Counted from the stretch's first letter, positions 25,027 to 34,609 are shown. The stretch is DNA of 64,000 nt from CAVPHV01 sp963704825 (GCA_963704825.1 CAVPHV010000014.1:434001-498000), one strand, 5' to 3'. Translations and numbers: made by a program. The notes: generated from the letters alone by a model not told the origin.

Positions 25027-27357
25027 TCAGCTCGTGAAAGCCACAGGCTCCAGCGCCAGGTCGAGGACCTCGCCGATGTCGCCCATGACGGAGAACTCCA
25101 TGTCCTCTCGGACCTGCTCGGGGATATCGTCAAGGTCATCGGCGTTGCGCTGTGGGATGACCACGTGTGCGAGGCCGGCGCGATGGGCCGCCAGGACCTT
25201 CTGCTTCACTCCACCGATGGGGAGCACTCGGCCCTGGAGAGTCACCTCTCCGGTCATGCCGACCGTCTCCTTGACGTTTCGGCCGGTAAGGAGGCTGACC
25301 AGCGCGGTCGTCATGGTGATGCCCGCCGAAGGGCCGTCCTTGGGGATCGCTCCGGCAGGAACGTGAAGGTGGAATCGCCGATTGAGCTGGTCCGCATCGA
25401 TTCCGAGCTCGGCGGCGTGGGACCGAACGTACGACAGCGCGATCTGCGCCGACTCCTTCATGACGTCACCGAGTTGGCCGGTCAGCGTCAGGCCGGGTTC
25501 GCCATCCATCACGGTTGCCTCGATGAAGAGGACATCTCCGCCCGCGCCCGTGACGGCGAGACCCGTGGCAACCCCGGGCACGCTGGTGCGATCTGCCGCT
25601 TCGTCGCGGTGGATCGGCGGCTTGCCGAGCAGTTCCCTGAGATCGCCTGACTCGACCGCGACGGGAACCGACTCGGGGTCAGAAGCGACCTTGGTGACGA
25701 CCTTGCGGATGAGCTTGCCGAGTTGGCGTTCGAGACCGCGCACCCCGGCCTCGCGGGTGTAGCCGTCGACGATGGTTGCCAGCGCCTCTTCCGTCACTTC
25801 GATCTCTTCGGGTCGCAGACCGGACTGCTCGATCTGGCGGGGGAGGAGATGCTCCTCGGCAATGGTCACCTTCTCGCGGTCGGTGTAGCCGTCGAGCCGG
25901 ATGATCTCCGTACGGTCCAGCAGCGGCGCCGGGATGGTGTCGAGCACGTTGGCCGTCGCGATGAACATCACGTCGGACAGGTCCAAATCGCTCTCGAGGT
26001 AGTGGTCGCGGAATGTGTGGTTCTGCGCCGGGTCGAGTACCTCGAGCAAGGCCGACGAGGGGTCGCCGCGCCAATCGGCACCGACCTTGTCCATCTCGTC
26101 GAGCAGGAACACCGGGTTCATCGACTCGGTCTCGATCAAGGCACGGACGATGCGGCCCGGCCGGGCCCCAACGTAGGTGCGGCGGTGGCCTCGGACCTCC
26201 GCCTCGTCGCGCACGCCGCCGAGGGCGACGCGGACGAACTTGCGTCCGAGGGCGGTGGCGACGGATTCGCCCAGCGACGTCTTGCCGACCCCGGGGGGTC
26301 CGATCAGCAGCAAGATGGCGCCGCTGCCGCGCTCACCGGTGGTGGCTTCGAGGCCCCGCTCGGTGCGCAGCTTGCGCACCGCAAGATGCTCGATGATGCG
26401 GTCCTTGACGTCGTCGAGGCCGGTGTGGTCGGCGTCGAGGACGTTACGGGCGGATGCGAGGTCCAGGTTGTCCTCTGTCCGAACGTTCCAAGGCACGTCG
26501 AACATCGTGTCTAGCCACGTACGGATCCAGCTGTGTTCGGGGCTCTGTTCGCTCATGCGTTCGAGCCGATCGATCTCACGCTCGACGGCCTCAGCGATCT
26601 TGTCGGGCAGGTCGGCCTCGGCCAGCTTGGCGCGGTACTCGCCGGGGACGTCCCCGCCGTCTTCGCCGAGCTCCTTCTTGATCGCCTCGAGCTGCTGGCG
26701 TAGGACGTACTCGCGTTGGGTCCTGTCGATGCGCTCCCCGGCGTCCTCACGAATCTGCTGGCGGATGGTGAGTTCGTCGAGCGTCCCGTTCATCCAGCCG
26801 AGCACCTTCTCCAGACGTTCGCGAACGTCGATGGTCTCCAGCACGGCTACCTTCTGCGCAAGAGAGAGGTCGGGGGAGTAGACCGCCAAATCTGCGAGTT
26901 GGCCGGGATCGTCGACATCCAGCACTCGAGAGATCGCGCCGATGCCGCGATGCTGAAGAATCTCACGCACCACGGCCCGGAATTGGGTGGCGAGTGCAGC
27001 AACTTCATCGGTGTGGTCTTCGTCATCGGCGACCGGTTCGGCTTCGACCATCAGCACGTCGTTGCTGGTCGGTTGGCCACTGCCGATGCGGGCGCGGGAC
27101 ACGCCGGCAATCAGCGCGGTAGCCGGGGCGGATGGGTCGTCGGCCGAGACTTCCTGAATATCGGCGATGGTGCCGATGGCGGCGTATTCGCCGTCGAGTT
27201 GGGGGACGAGCAGCAGTTTGCCACCGGTCGACTCGGCCGCAGCGATCGCCCGACGGGCTTCGTCCGACTCGATGGTGACGGTAACCACCATGTGGGGGAA
27301 GACGACGCCGTTGCGTAGTGGGAGCACCGGGAGCGTGACGGTAGAGAGATCAGCCAC
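25027..27357 (-). CDS. lon: ATP-dependent protease Lon
   Basis: 776 residues, full-length LonA. N-terminal substrate domain starts LPVLPLRNGVVFPHMVV. The AAA+ module has Walker A IGPPGVGKTSLGES, Walker B VFLLDEMDKV and the sensor region FIATANVLDTIP. The protease domain has the dyad Ser677 in PKDGPSAGIT and Lys718 in LPIGGVKQKVLAAH. It degrades misfolded and short-lived regulatory proteins. ATG at 27357 with GAAAGGACC upstream. The 160 nt before it are AT-rich for this genome; I found no convincing HAIR or CIRCE heat-shock operator. Confidence 0.95.
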   Translation of the reverse strand: MADLSTVTLPVLPLRNGVVFPHMVVTVTIESDEARRAIAAAESTGGKLLLVPQLDGEYAAIGTIADIQEVSADDPSAPATALIAGVSRARIGSGQPTSNDVLMVEAEPVADDEDHTDEVAALATQFRAVVREILQHRGIGAISRVLDVDDPGQLADLAVYSPDLSLAQKVAVLETIDVRERLEKVLGWMNGTLDELTIRQQIREDAGERIDRTQREYVLRQQLEAIKKELGEDGGDVPGEYRAKLAEADLPDKIAEAVEREIDRLERMSEQSPEHSWIRTWLDTMFDVPWNVRTEDNLDLASARNVLDADHTGLDDVKDRIIEHLAVRKLRTERGLEATTGERGSGAILLLIGPPGVGKTSLGESVATALGRKFVRVALGGVRDEAEVRGHRRTYVGARPGRIVRALIETESMNPVFLLDEMDKVGADWRGDPSSALLEVLDPAQNHTFRDHYLESDLDLSDVMFIATANVLDTIPAPLLDRTEIIRLDGYTDREKVTIAEEHLLPRQIEQSGLRPEEIEVTEEALATIVDGYTREAGVRGLERQLGKLIRKVVTKVASDPESVPVAVESGDLRELLGKPPIHRDEAADRTSVPGVATGLAVTGAGGDVLFIEATVMDGEPGLTLTGQLGDVMKESAQIALSYVRSHAAELGIDADQLNRRFHLHVPAGAIPKDGPSAGITMTTALVSLLTGRNVKETVGMTGEVTLQGRVLPIGGVKQKVLAAHRAGLAHVVIPQRNADDLDDIPEQVREDMEFSVMGDIGEVLDLALEPVAFTS

Positions 27358-27519
27358 GGTTGGTCCTTTCGTTCAGACTGCCATGTGTAATGCTGTAATC
27401 GGGGGTTTCATTCCGAGAATATCTGAATCTGCCAGCTAGACACTCAGGTTTGTTTCGCGTAAGGAACATACGTAGCGAGCCGTTAGCCTGTATGACCCGA
27501 TCGAGCCCAGGAGTCTTCC

Positions 27520-28110
27520 GTGCCGCGCCACTTCTCTGTCACCTACGACTATCTGTGCCCGTTCGCCCGCATCGCGAACGAAACCGTGGTCGAGGCTCTG
27601 CGAGAGGGCGCGCCGTGGGAGATCACCTTCGTGCCGTTCTCACTCTCCGAGGCGCATATTGAAGAGGGGGAGTCGTCGGTGTGGGATCGGTCGCCGGACG
27701 CCGCCGGGGTCCGTGGCGTGCGTGCCCTGGCATGGAGCCTCGCGGTTCGTGACGGATTCCCGGATGCGTTTGTGGACTTCCATATCGGCCTCTTCTCGGC
27801 GCGTCACGATCGAGCCGCTGATGTCGACGCCGAATCGACCCTGTCCGAGGTCGCGGCCGCCGCAGGTCTCGACTCGACCGCGGTGGCCGCGATTGTTGCC
27901 GGGGGTGGGCCCGCGGCGACACTGGCCAAGGAACACACCGAGGCGGTCGAGCGCTGGTCGGTGTTCGGTGTGCCGACCTTCATCGCCGGCGACGAAGCGG
28001 TGTTCGTTCGGTTCATGGACCGCCACCAGGTCGAAGATGTGGAGCGAGTCCTCGACATGTTGACCTGGACCAACCTGAACGAGTTCAAGCGGACCAAGAT
28101 TCCCAGGTAG
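27520..28110 (+). CDS. DsbA-like thioredoxin-fold protein with CPFA active-site motif
   Basis: 196 residues. The fold order is that of DsbA/FrnE/HCCA isomerases: a beta strand and YDYLCPFARIANE near residue 10, a helical insert, then WSVFGVPTFIAGDEAVF with the cis-Pro loop, then RHQVEDVERVL. Only the first Cys of a CxxC site is present (CPFA), so classical disulfide exchange is unlikely; glutathione-like or mycothiol-dependent chemistry is possible. No signal peptide, so cytoplasmic. GTG at 27520, AGGAG 6 nt upstream. Confidence 0.75.
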   Translation: MPRHFSVTYDYLCPFARIANETVVEALREGAPWEITFVPFSLSEAHIEEGESSVWDRSPDAAGVRGVRALAWSLAVRDGFPDAFVDFHIGLFSARHDRAADVDAESTLSEVAAAAGLDSTAVAAIVAGGGPAATLAKEHTEAVERWSVFGVPTFIAGDEAVFVRFMDRHQVEDVERVLDMLTWTNLNEFKRTKIPR

Positions 28111-28154
28111 GAGACCCCTGGAGAGCGGCCGCTCGGTACGCTGGGATCACCGCC

Positions 28155-28917
28155 ATGCCATCAGATCCCGTTGTTGCCCGTTACGAAATGCGTCGGCTGC
28201 TCACCCGGCGGACGTCGCGGGACCCCGAATGGTTCACGTTCGGCGACCGGACCCTATCGCCTGCGGAGGTCACGGCGATACTCGAGCCGTACGCGACGCA
28301 GGAGCGTCTGGCCAAGATCGACGAGGTGCTCGATCGACGCACGTCGTCGTTGACTGTGGTCGTCGAAGGCATGGTGGATACCGGCAACGTCGCCGCGGTG
28401 CTGCGTACCGCCGACGGGTTTGGCGTGCAGGACTTCCACGCCATCGACACGGCGCGAAGCTACAAGCATTCGAAGCGAACCAGCCAGGGTGCCGAGAAGT
28501 GGATCGACCGCTACCGCTGGCGCAGTCCTGCCGAGTGCGTTGCCCACCTCCATGAGTCGGGCTTTGATGTCGTGGCGGCCCATCTCGACCCGAAGGGCCA
28601 CCCCGGTGGACCAGCTCGACCTCACCGGCAAGACGGCCCTGGTATTCGGCAATGAACTCGACGGACTGAGCGATGAACTCCTGGCGCTGGCAGACCAGCA
28701 GGTGTTCATCCCGATCACCGGCTTCGTCCAGAGCTTCAACATCTCGGTGGCGGCCGCCCTCTGCCTCTACGAAGCTCGGCGCCAGCGAACCGCGACCATC
28801 GGCGGCCACGGCGACCTCGACCCAGCCGACCGTGAGCGACTCCGAGCCGTCCACGTCATGAAGAGCGTCCGCCACCACCGCCAGATCATCGAACGCCTGC
28901 TAGAGGACGCGACCTAG
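28155..28917 (+). pseudogene. SpoU/TrmH-family RNA 2'-O-methyltransferase, one-base frameshift
   Basis: Two frames together make a normal SpoU protein of 253 residues: 28155-28598, then 28600-28917, if one C at 28599 is skipped. The first part has VVEGMVDTGNVAAVLRTAD (motif 1, SAM knot) and GFGVQDFHAID; the second has ALVFGNELDGLSDELLALAD and FIPITGFVQSFNISVAAAL (motifs 2 and 3), all intact. As written, translation would end after 166 residues with a nonsense tail. A single-base insertion in the run GGGCCACC is either a sequencing error or recent inactivation. Members methylate a ribose in tRNA or rRNA. Confidence 0.8.
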
Positions 28918-28980
28918 AGCAGTGGGGCAGCTTCTTGCCGCGCGGCGACCGGCGTATTGGGGGCGAATCTGCGTTTTCGT

Positions 28981-29009
28981 TTGAACGACGGGGTACCGCG
29001 CCCTACCGT
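28981..29009 (+). promoter_or_regulatory. Sigma-70-like promoter of the amino acid ABC transporter
   Basis: TTGAAC (28981-28986), 17-bp spacer, TACCGT (29004-29009). Predicted start near 29016, giving a leader of about 44 nt before the GTG at 29060. Confidence 0.5.
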
Positions 29010-29019
29010 GATTCATGGA

Positions 29020-29040
29020 ATGGCGCTTTTCGAGCGCCAT
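29020..29040 (+). promoter_or_regulatory. Hairpin in the leader of the binding-protein gene
   Basis: ATGGCGCT and AGCGCCAT (8 bp, loop TTTCG) end 5-6 nt before the GGAGGAGGA ribosome site. It may protect the transcript 5' end or tune translation. Confidence 0.5.
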
Positions 29041-29059
29041 GCTCAGGAGGAGGACATTT

Positions 29060-30181
29060 GTGAAGCGTCTATTGATTGTGTTGTTCGCGCTCGGGCTCGT
29101 GCTCGCGGCGTGCGACAGCAGTGACAGCAGCGACACGACGACAACTACCGCCGCCGACAGCGACGGCAGCGCGGAAACCACGGCGGCGCCACCGGCGGCG
29201 GCCAGCGGCTCATTGCTCCAGACGGTGCAGGATCGCGGCACGCTCAACTGTGGCGTCAACGACGCCGTTCCCGGATTCGGCTTCACTGATGCCGATGGCA
29301 ACTTCGCGGGCTTCGATATCGACTTCTGCAAGGCGGTTGCCGCAGCAGTGCTTGGTGATCCGGGGGCCGTCAATTATCGCCCATTGACGGCGCAGCAGCG
29401 CTTCACCGCACTCCAGTCCGGTGAGATCGATGTGCTGATCCGCAACACGACGTTCACGTCCAGCCGCGACGGTCGAGAGGGCGCCACATTCCTCACGACG
29501 ACGTTCTACGACGGTCAAGGCATGATGGTGCGGGCCGATAGCGGAATCACCAGCATCGACGATATGGCCAACCTCTCGGTGTGTGTGCTCACCGGCACGA
29601 CGACCGAACTCAACCTCGCGGCCCGTTTCGGCAGCACGCCCTATACGCCGCTGACCTTCGACTCCAACGATCAGATCCTGGCGGCGTTCACGGCGCAACA
29701 GTGCGATGGTTGGACGTCGGACAAGTCCCAGCTTGCCGGCGTGCGCTCGAACTACCCCGAGGCTGATGGCGGACCAGAAGCACTCGTCATTCTCGACGAG
29801 ACGTTCTCGAAGGAACCGCTCGGCCCTGTGGTCGTCGACGGCGACTCGCAGTGGGCCCAGGTGATCGATTGGGTGGTTCTGTCAACGATCCAGGCTGAGG
29901 AGTTCGGTCTGACGTCGGCGGACGTGGCGAGCTACGACGGCGACGACACTGAGATACGCCGCTTCCTCGGGCTCGAGATTGAAACCGAAGAGGGCACCAC
30001 CATCTTCGATCCGGGTCTCGGATTGCCCCCGGATTATGCCGCCAAGGTAGTCGCTGCAGTCGGCAACTACGGCGAGATCTTCGAGCGCAATGTCGGGCCA
30101 GACACGGCTCTTGGGCTCTCGCGTGGGTTCAACGCTCAGTGGACCGACGGGGGCCTGCTCTACGCCCCGCCGTACCGGTAG
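29060..30181 (+). CDS. aapJ: Amino acid ABC transporter, substrate-binding lipoprotein (AapJ type)
   Basis: 373 residues from GTG 29060 (GGAGGAGGA upstream). Lipobox LVLAAC with the lipid Cys at residue 18, then a Ser/Thr/Asp linker. The binding-protein core begins at LLQTVQDRGTLNCGV; GFDIDFCKAVAAAVLG, AQQRFTALQSGEIDVLIRN and VCVLTGTTTELNLA are typical of the general L-amino-acid AapJ/BztA group. Anchored outside the membrane, it hands amino acids to the two permeases encoded next. A 30-bp palindrome separates it from them. Confidence 0.92.
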   Translation: MKRLLIVLFALGLVLAACDSSDSSDTTTTTAADSDGSAETTAAPPAAASGSLLQTVQDRGTLNCGVNDAVPGFGFTDADGNFAGFDIDFCKAVAAAVLGDPGAVNYRPLTAQQRFTALQSGEIDVLIRNTTFTSSRDGREGATFLTTTFYDGQGMMVRADSGITSIDDMANLSVCVLTGTTTELNLAARFGSTPYTPLTFDSNDQILAAFTAQQCDGWTSDKSQLAGVRSNYPEADGGPEALVILDETFSKEPLGPVVVDGDSQWAQVIDWVVLSTIQAEEFGLTSADVASYDGDDTEIRRFLGLEIETEEGTTIFDPGLGLPPDYAAKVVAAVGNYGEIFERNVGPDTALGLSRGFNAQWTDGGLLYAPPYR

Positions 30182-30196
30182 GAGTACAGAGGCTGA

Positions 30197-30226
30197 GGGG
30201 GGTTGGACCGATCGGTCCAACCCCCC
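30197..30226. repeat. 30-bp perfect palindrome between aapJ and the permease
   Basis: Perfect self-complementary sequence centred between 30211 and 30212 (core TTGGACCGATCGGTCCAA flanked by six G and six C). It starts 16 nt after the aapJ stop. Likely a partial terminator or 3'-end stabiliser that lets the binding protein be made in excess. Confidence 0.8.
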
Positions 30227-30250
30227 CGGCGAATACGTGGAGGAAAGCAG

Positions 30251-31426
30251 CTGACGAATACCCAGGCACCTGTTGGAACTCGTCCCCCGCCCTGGCGGGA
30301 CGTCCGCATCATCCGCGTCGTGCTGCAGATCCTGGCCGTCGCCATCGTCATCGGCGTGATCTGGACCCTGGGAACCAACCTGCGCGACGAGCTGATTGAG
30401 AAGAACCTCCCGACGACATTTGACTTCCTCGATCAGCCTGCCGGCGTCAGCATCGCAGACAGCGGCCTCAATCCCGGGTCGCCGCTGCGGAGTGCTCTCG
30501 TAGTCGGCATCAAGAACACCTTCCTGCTCGCCATCGTCGGGATTCCGCTGCTCACGATTCTCGGCACACTGATCGGCGTCGCTCGTCTGTCGACGAACTG
30601 GCTCGTCGCGAAGGCGGCCGGCGTGTATGTCGAGACGATCAGGAACATTCCCCCGTTGCTGATCATCATCTTCGTCTTCAACGTGGTAATCCTTCAGCTG
30701 CCGCCGCCCAATGATCCGGCCACCCCGCTCGACTGGTGGATCATCAGCAATCTCAAACTCCTCGGGCCGGGTTTTACAGCTTCCGAAGGGGCCGGCATCC
30801 TCTTGCTGATCAGCCTGTTGGCATTGGTCGCGGCCGGCGTCGTCGCCGCCTGGCGCACCCGCCTCTCGGAGCAGACGGGCCGCCCTCACCACAGAGTGTT
30901 GTGGGCCCTCGGGGTCTTCCTTGGGCTCTTCGTCATCGGCTACTTCCTCACCGGGCGCCCGATTGGCCTTTCGCGGCCGGAGATCGACGGGCGCATTCTC
31001 ACGGGTGGCTTCGGCGGTCTCGGAGCGTATTTTGCGGTGCTCATCGCACTTGTCCTTTACACGGCGAGCCACGTTGCCGAGATCGTCCGTGGCTCGATTC
31101 AGGCCGTGGACCGGGGTCAGACCGAAGCGGCCAACGCAATTGCCCTCACCGCGTTCCAGCGACTGCGGTTCGTTGTGTTGCCCCAGGCGTTCCGGATTGC
31201 CCTCCCGCCGATCATCAACCAGTACCTCAACTTCGTGAAGAACACCTCGCTCGCTCTTGCCGTCGGGTTCGCCGAAATCACCACGATCGGCTTCCAGGCG
31301 ATCGGCAACGGATACCCGGCACCGCAGCTGATCCTGATTCTGATGGGTGTGTACCTGACCTTTTCGTTGACCATCTCGATCATCGTCAACATCCTCAATC
31401 GTCGACTCCAGCTGGTGGGTAACTGA
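30251..31426 (+). CDS. aapQ: Amino acid ABC transporter permease (AapQ type)
   Basis: 391 residues. I choose the CTG at 30251, 6 nt after GGAGGA; the TTG at 30203 lies inside the palindrome and has no ribosome site. Permease helices include VLQILAVAIVIGVIWTLG near the start, NTFLLAIVGIPLLTILGTLIG, and ETIRNIPPLLIIIFVFNVV. The ATPase-docking EAA loop is SIQAVDRGQTEAANAIALTA. Domain order and the long loop between helices fit AapQ/BztB. It overlaps the next gene by one base (TGATG). Confidence 0.88.
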   Translation: MTNTQAPVGTRPPPWRDVRIIRVVLQILAVAIVIGVIWTLGTNLRDELIEKNLPTTFDFLDQPAGVSIADSGLNPGSPLRSALVVGIKNTFLLAIVGIPLLTILGTLIGVARLSTNWLVAKAAGVYVETIRNIPPLLIIIFVFNVVILQLPPPNDPATPLDWWIISNLKLLGPGFTASEGAGILLLISLLALVAAGVVAAWRTRLSEQTGRPHHRVLWALGVFLGLFVIGYFLTGRPIGLSRPEIDGRILTGGFGGLGAYFAVLIALVLYTASHVAEIVRGSIQAVDRGQTEAANAIALTAFQRLRFVVLPQAFRIALPPIINQYLNFVKNTSLALAVGFAEITTIGFQAIGNGYPAPQLILILMGVYLTFSLTISIIVNILNRRLQLVGN

Positions 31427-32679
31427 TGAATCCCACATCGACCACCGCTGAGGCCACCGCTGCGAGGGAACGACGGCACTCACGCACGCCGCCCGGGGTG
31501 TGGCTGAGGAAGAACCTGTTCTCGACCTGGTACAACACGCTTCTGACGGTGGTCTTTGGCGCACTCATACTGTGGGTGATCTATGCCCTGATCAAGTACC
31601 TGGTGAACATCGATACCGAGATCATCCACGTCAATCTGAGGCTCTACATGGCGGGTCGGTTCCCGTCCGAGCAGCTGGGACGGCTCTGGGCCGGCATCTT
31701 CGTTGCCTGCGCGGGGATTGGCCTGTTCGCTCGGGCGTCGGCGCGCAACGCCGAGAACAAAGCCAACGAAGCCGGGCTCGAATTCGAACGGTCGACGCCG
31801 GTGGATCTCGCCCGCCGGTTCTGGCCTGTCGCTCTCTTGATCGTCTTCACCCTGTCGTTCACGGAGACGATCACGCCGACGCTGTTGACGCTCGCTGCGG
31901 CTGCCATCGGGCTCGTCTCCTACTTCCTCGCCGGAGGGCTACCGCGGTTCATCATTGTCCGCCTGTGGCTGATCCCGGTTGTGGGCACGATTGCCTTCTA
32001 CGTGGCCATTGCCGGGTTTGGCGGCGTCGGCTGGGATCTCTGGAACGGGTTCTTCCTCAACCTCGTGCTCACTGTTGCGGGGATCACTCTGGCCTTCCCG
32101 CTCGGTCTGCTGCTGGCGTTGGGACGCCGCTCGACACTGCCGGCGGTTCGCTACCTCTCCGTAACCTACATCGAGGTCCTGCGCGGCGTTCCGATGATCA
32201 CCCTGCTGCTGATGGGGGCGTTTGCGTTGGGATTCCTGATCCCCGGCGATCGCCAGTTCAGCCTGTTCCTCCGGATCCTCATCGCCATCGTGCTGTTCCA
32301 ATCCGCCTACATCGCCGAGGTCGTGAGGGGCGGATTGCAGTCGGTACCGCAAGGTCAGATCGAGGCCGCCCAATCGGTCGGGATGCGCCCCTGGGGCACC
32401 ATGCGGCTCATCGTGCTGCCCCAAGCCCTGCGCAACGTGATCCCGGCAATGGTGGGCCAGTTCATCAGCTTGTACAAGGACACGACGCTCGTGGCGATCG
32501 TTGGACTGCTTGATCTACTTCGAGCGGCCCAGATCTCCACCTCTCAGCCGGAGTTCGTTGCCCAGGGCCTAGAGCGGGTCGTTCTGCCGTTCGCGGCCCT
32601 GTTCTTCTGGGTGGGTTCGTATGTCATGTCACGGGAAAGTCGCCGGCTGGAAAAGAAGATGGGAGTAGGTGAGCGATGA
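31426..32679 (+). CDS. aapM: Amino acid ABC transporter permease (AapM type)
   Basis: 417 residues with about eight membrane helices and the longer N-terminal extension typical of AapM/BztC. ISLYKDTTLVAIVGLLDLLR and GLQSVPQGQIEAAQSVGM (EAA loop) are characteristic of HisM-type permeases. It pairs with the AapQ product as a heterodimer. The stop overlaps the ATPase start as ATGA. Confidence 0.9.
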   Translation: MNPTSTTAEATAARERRHSRTPPGVWLRKNLFSTWYNTLLTVVFGALILWVIYALIKYLVNIDTEIIHVNLRLYMAGRFPSEQLGRLWAGIFVACAGIGLFARASARNAENKANEAGLEFERSTPVDLARRFWPVALLIVFTLSFTETITPTLLTLAAAAIGLVSYFLAGGLPRFIIVRLWLIPVVGTIAFYVAIAGFGGVGWDLWNGFFLNLVLTVAGITLAFPLGLLLALGRRSTLPAVRYLSVTYIEVLRGVPMITLLLMGAFALGFLIPGDRQFSLFLRILIAIVLFQSAYIAEVVRGGLQSVPQGQIEAAQSVGMRPWGTMRLIVLPQALRNVIPAMVGQFISLYKDTTLVAIVGLLDLLRAAQISTSQPEFVAQGLERVVLPFAALFFWVGSYVMSRESRRLEKKMGVGER

Positions 32680-33455
32680 CAGACGAAACAGTCTTCGCCG
32701 ATGCCACGCAGGTTGCCGGCACCGGCGAGCTGATGATCGAGCTGCAAGGAGTCGACAAGTTCTTCGGCGACTTCCAGGCGCTGAAGAACATCGACATGAG
32801 GGTCGGCAAGCAAGAGGTCGTCGTGGTGATCGGCCCCTCCGGCTCCGGCAAATCCACCATGATCCGCTGCATCAACCGCCTCGAAGAGCACGACAGTGGG
32901 CGCATCGTCGTCGACGGCATCGAGCTGTCGGACGATATCAAGAACATCCAAGAGGTTCGCAAGGAAACCGGGATGGTGTTCCAGCAGTTCAACCTCTTCC
33001 CTCATCTGACGGTGATCGACAACATCACCCTCGGACCGCGCCAGGTCCGCAACATGCCGAAGCAGGAAGCCGAGGATCTCGCCAAGGACCTGTTGGTCAA
33101 GGTCAAGATCCCCGAGCAGGCGCACAAGTACCCGGGTCAGCTCTCGGGCGGACAGCAACAGCGCGTCGCGATTGCCCGGTCGCTTGCGATGAGCCCGAAG
33201 GTCATGCTGTTCGACGAGCCAACCTCAGCTTTGGATCCGGAGATGATCAAAGAGGTACTCGATACGATGCAGGAGCTGGCCGAATCCGGCATGACCATGA
33301 TCGTGGTGACGCACGAGATGGGGTTCGCCAGGGAGGTGGCAGATCGGGTGGTGTTCATGGCCGACGGCGAAATCGTCGAAGTCGGAACCCCGGAGCACTT
33401 CTTCGAGAACCCGACGGAGGAACGGACCAAGCTCTTCCTGAGTCAGATTCTGTAG
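32676..33455 (+). CDS. aapP: Amino acid ABC transporter ATP-binding protein (AapP type)
   Basis: 259 residues. Walker A is GPSGSGKST, the Q loop is VFQQFNLFPHLTV, the signature is LSGGQQQRVAIARSLA, Walker B is VMLFDEPTSALDPEM and the H loop is VVTHEMGFA. It energises uptake through the AapQM pair. Close similarity to GlnQ/AapP polar amino acid ATPases. Last gene of the four-gene operon. Confidence 0.95.
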   Translation: MTDETVFADATQVAGTGELMIELQGVDKFFGDFQALKNIDMRVGKQEVVVVIGPSGSGKSTMIRCINRLEEHDSGRIVVDGIELSDDIKNIQEVRKETGMVFQQFNLFPHLTVIDNITLGPRQVRNMPKQEAEDLAKDLLVKVKIPEQAHKYPGQLSGGQQQRVAIARSLAMSPKVMLFDEPTSALDPEMIKEVLDTMQELAESGMTMIVVTHEMGFAREVADRVVFMADGEIVEVGTPEHFFENPTEERTKLFLSQIL

Positions 33456-33485
33456 TGGCGTTGATCTCGTCGTCTGAGAACTCGG

Positions 33486-34457
33486 TCAGGAGCGACCGGA
33501 CACGAGATTGACGGCGGGGCCGGAGCCCTCAGAGATCGTGTAGAGGCCGAGGCCGCTGGGGTCGAAGGCGATCGCCTCACCCTGGACCTCTTCTGGCGAA
33601 GCTGCCTGGCACGGGGTGCCCGACAGGGTGACACCGAGATCCAGGTCGAAGCGTGGCCACACCCAGATTTCCCGGTAGCCGCGCAGGGCAATCATGTCGC
33701 CGGCCGCGGAGATGTCGGCTCCGCTCACCTCGGCACCCAGGTCGAGCGTCGCGATTTGGCGGAGGGCTGTCAGCCCGCCGGCGGTGAGTTCTTCGGCGGG
33801 TGCCCAGTACACAACGGCGACGCCGGTCGGATCTTTGCTGACGATCATGACGTCCCCGGTGATCGGGTCGACGGCGAGCGCCTCCGCGTTGATCCCCGGC
33901 GTTGGGTAGACCAGGCCGAAGCGTTCGACGCCGGTGATGGTGCCTCCGCCGGAGGCGGGATCCGGTTCGGCAACCCGCAACAGAATGACCTCGGGGCGGA
34001 AGGCGAGGTTGTCGCCGATGTCGCCGATGTAGAGATAGTCGACGGCCGGGTCGGGCCCGGGACCGATGGCCATGTCCTCCCAATCGAGTTGTCGCACCCC
34101 GTCGAGGTCGAAACGACCCAGGGCGGCGCCGTCGACGCCCGTGGCGAATACGGCGGCGTCGTTGCGCGAGTCGTTGTGCGCCCAGATCACGCCATCGTGG
34201 CGACGGCTGGCGGCGATTCCCGACGTCTCGGTGAGTTCCGGTTCGGCTACGGTGCCGAGTGTCTCAATCTGGCCGAAGAAGGCACACGTGGTGGTGTCCG
34301 GAGCCAGTGAGGCGACCGGCGGCAGCGTCAGCGACGTGGTGGTCGCCGGCGTGACGGTGGCGCCCGGTGCCGTGGTGGGATCGGAACCGGACACGAAGTC
34401 ACACGCCGCAGCAATGAGCGCGACGACGGCGACGAGAAACACGAGGCGGTAGGACAC
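33486..34457 (-). CDS. Lipoprotein, predicted beta-propeller
   Basis: 323 residues. Lipobox LIAAAC at residues 14-19, then a Thr-rich linker, then repeated segments of about 40 residues such as SGIAASRRHDGVIWAHNDS, WEDMAIGPGPDPAVDYLYIGDIGDN, NAEALAVDPITGDVMIVSKD and GEAIAFDPSGLGLYTISEG, which alternate acidic turns and strands like SMP-30/esterase-type propellers. The repeated Glu-Ala-(I/L)-Ala-(V/F)-Asp-Pro element is notable. No catalytic set is clear. Convergent with aapP, 30 nt apart. Confidence 0.7.
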   Translation of the reverse strand: MSYRLVFLVAVVALIAAACDFVSGSDPTTAPGATVTPATTTSLTLPPVASLAPDTTTCAFFGQIETLGTVAEPELTETSGIAASRRHDGVIWAHNDSRNDAAVFATGVDGAALGRFDLDGVRQLDWEDMAIGPGPDPAVDYLYIGDIGDNLAFRPEVILLRVAEPDPASGGGTITGVERFGLVYPTPGINAEALAVDPITGDVMIVSKDPTGVAVVYWAPAEELTAGGLTALRQIATLDLGAEVSGADISAAGDMIALRGYREIWVWPRFDLDLGVTLSGTPCQAASPEEVQGEAIAFDPSGLGLYTISEGSGPAVNLVSGRS

Positions 34458-34539
34458 GGCTGGATGCTATTCGACTTGGAGCCGTAGAGGGCCCTCAGCC
34501 TGCCGGCGGGTCGGCCTGACCTACTACGTTCGACGCGTT

Positions 34540-34566
34540 GGAGCCTCCGCACGCTGCGGAGGCTCC
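34540..34566 (-). terminator. Terminator of the leftward exported protein
   Basis: Perfect 12-bp inverted repeat (34540-34551 and 34555-34566), loop CGC, 44 nt past the stop at 34610. Confidence 0.75.
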
Positions 34567-34609
34567 ACCGACGGCCTGGGCGCAGTCCCCCAACCGGGAA
34601 GACGGCTTG

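Noticed and set aside
27358..27519. HAIR or CIRCE heat-shock operator upstream of lon
   Set aside because: Neither inverted repeat is present; only a weak ACTCAGG-like half.
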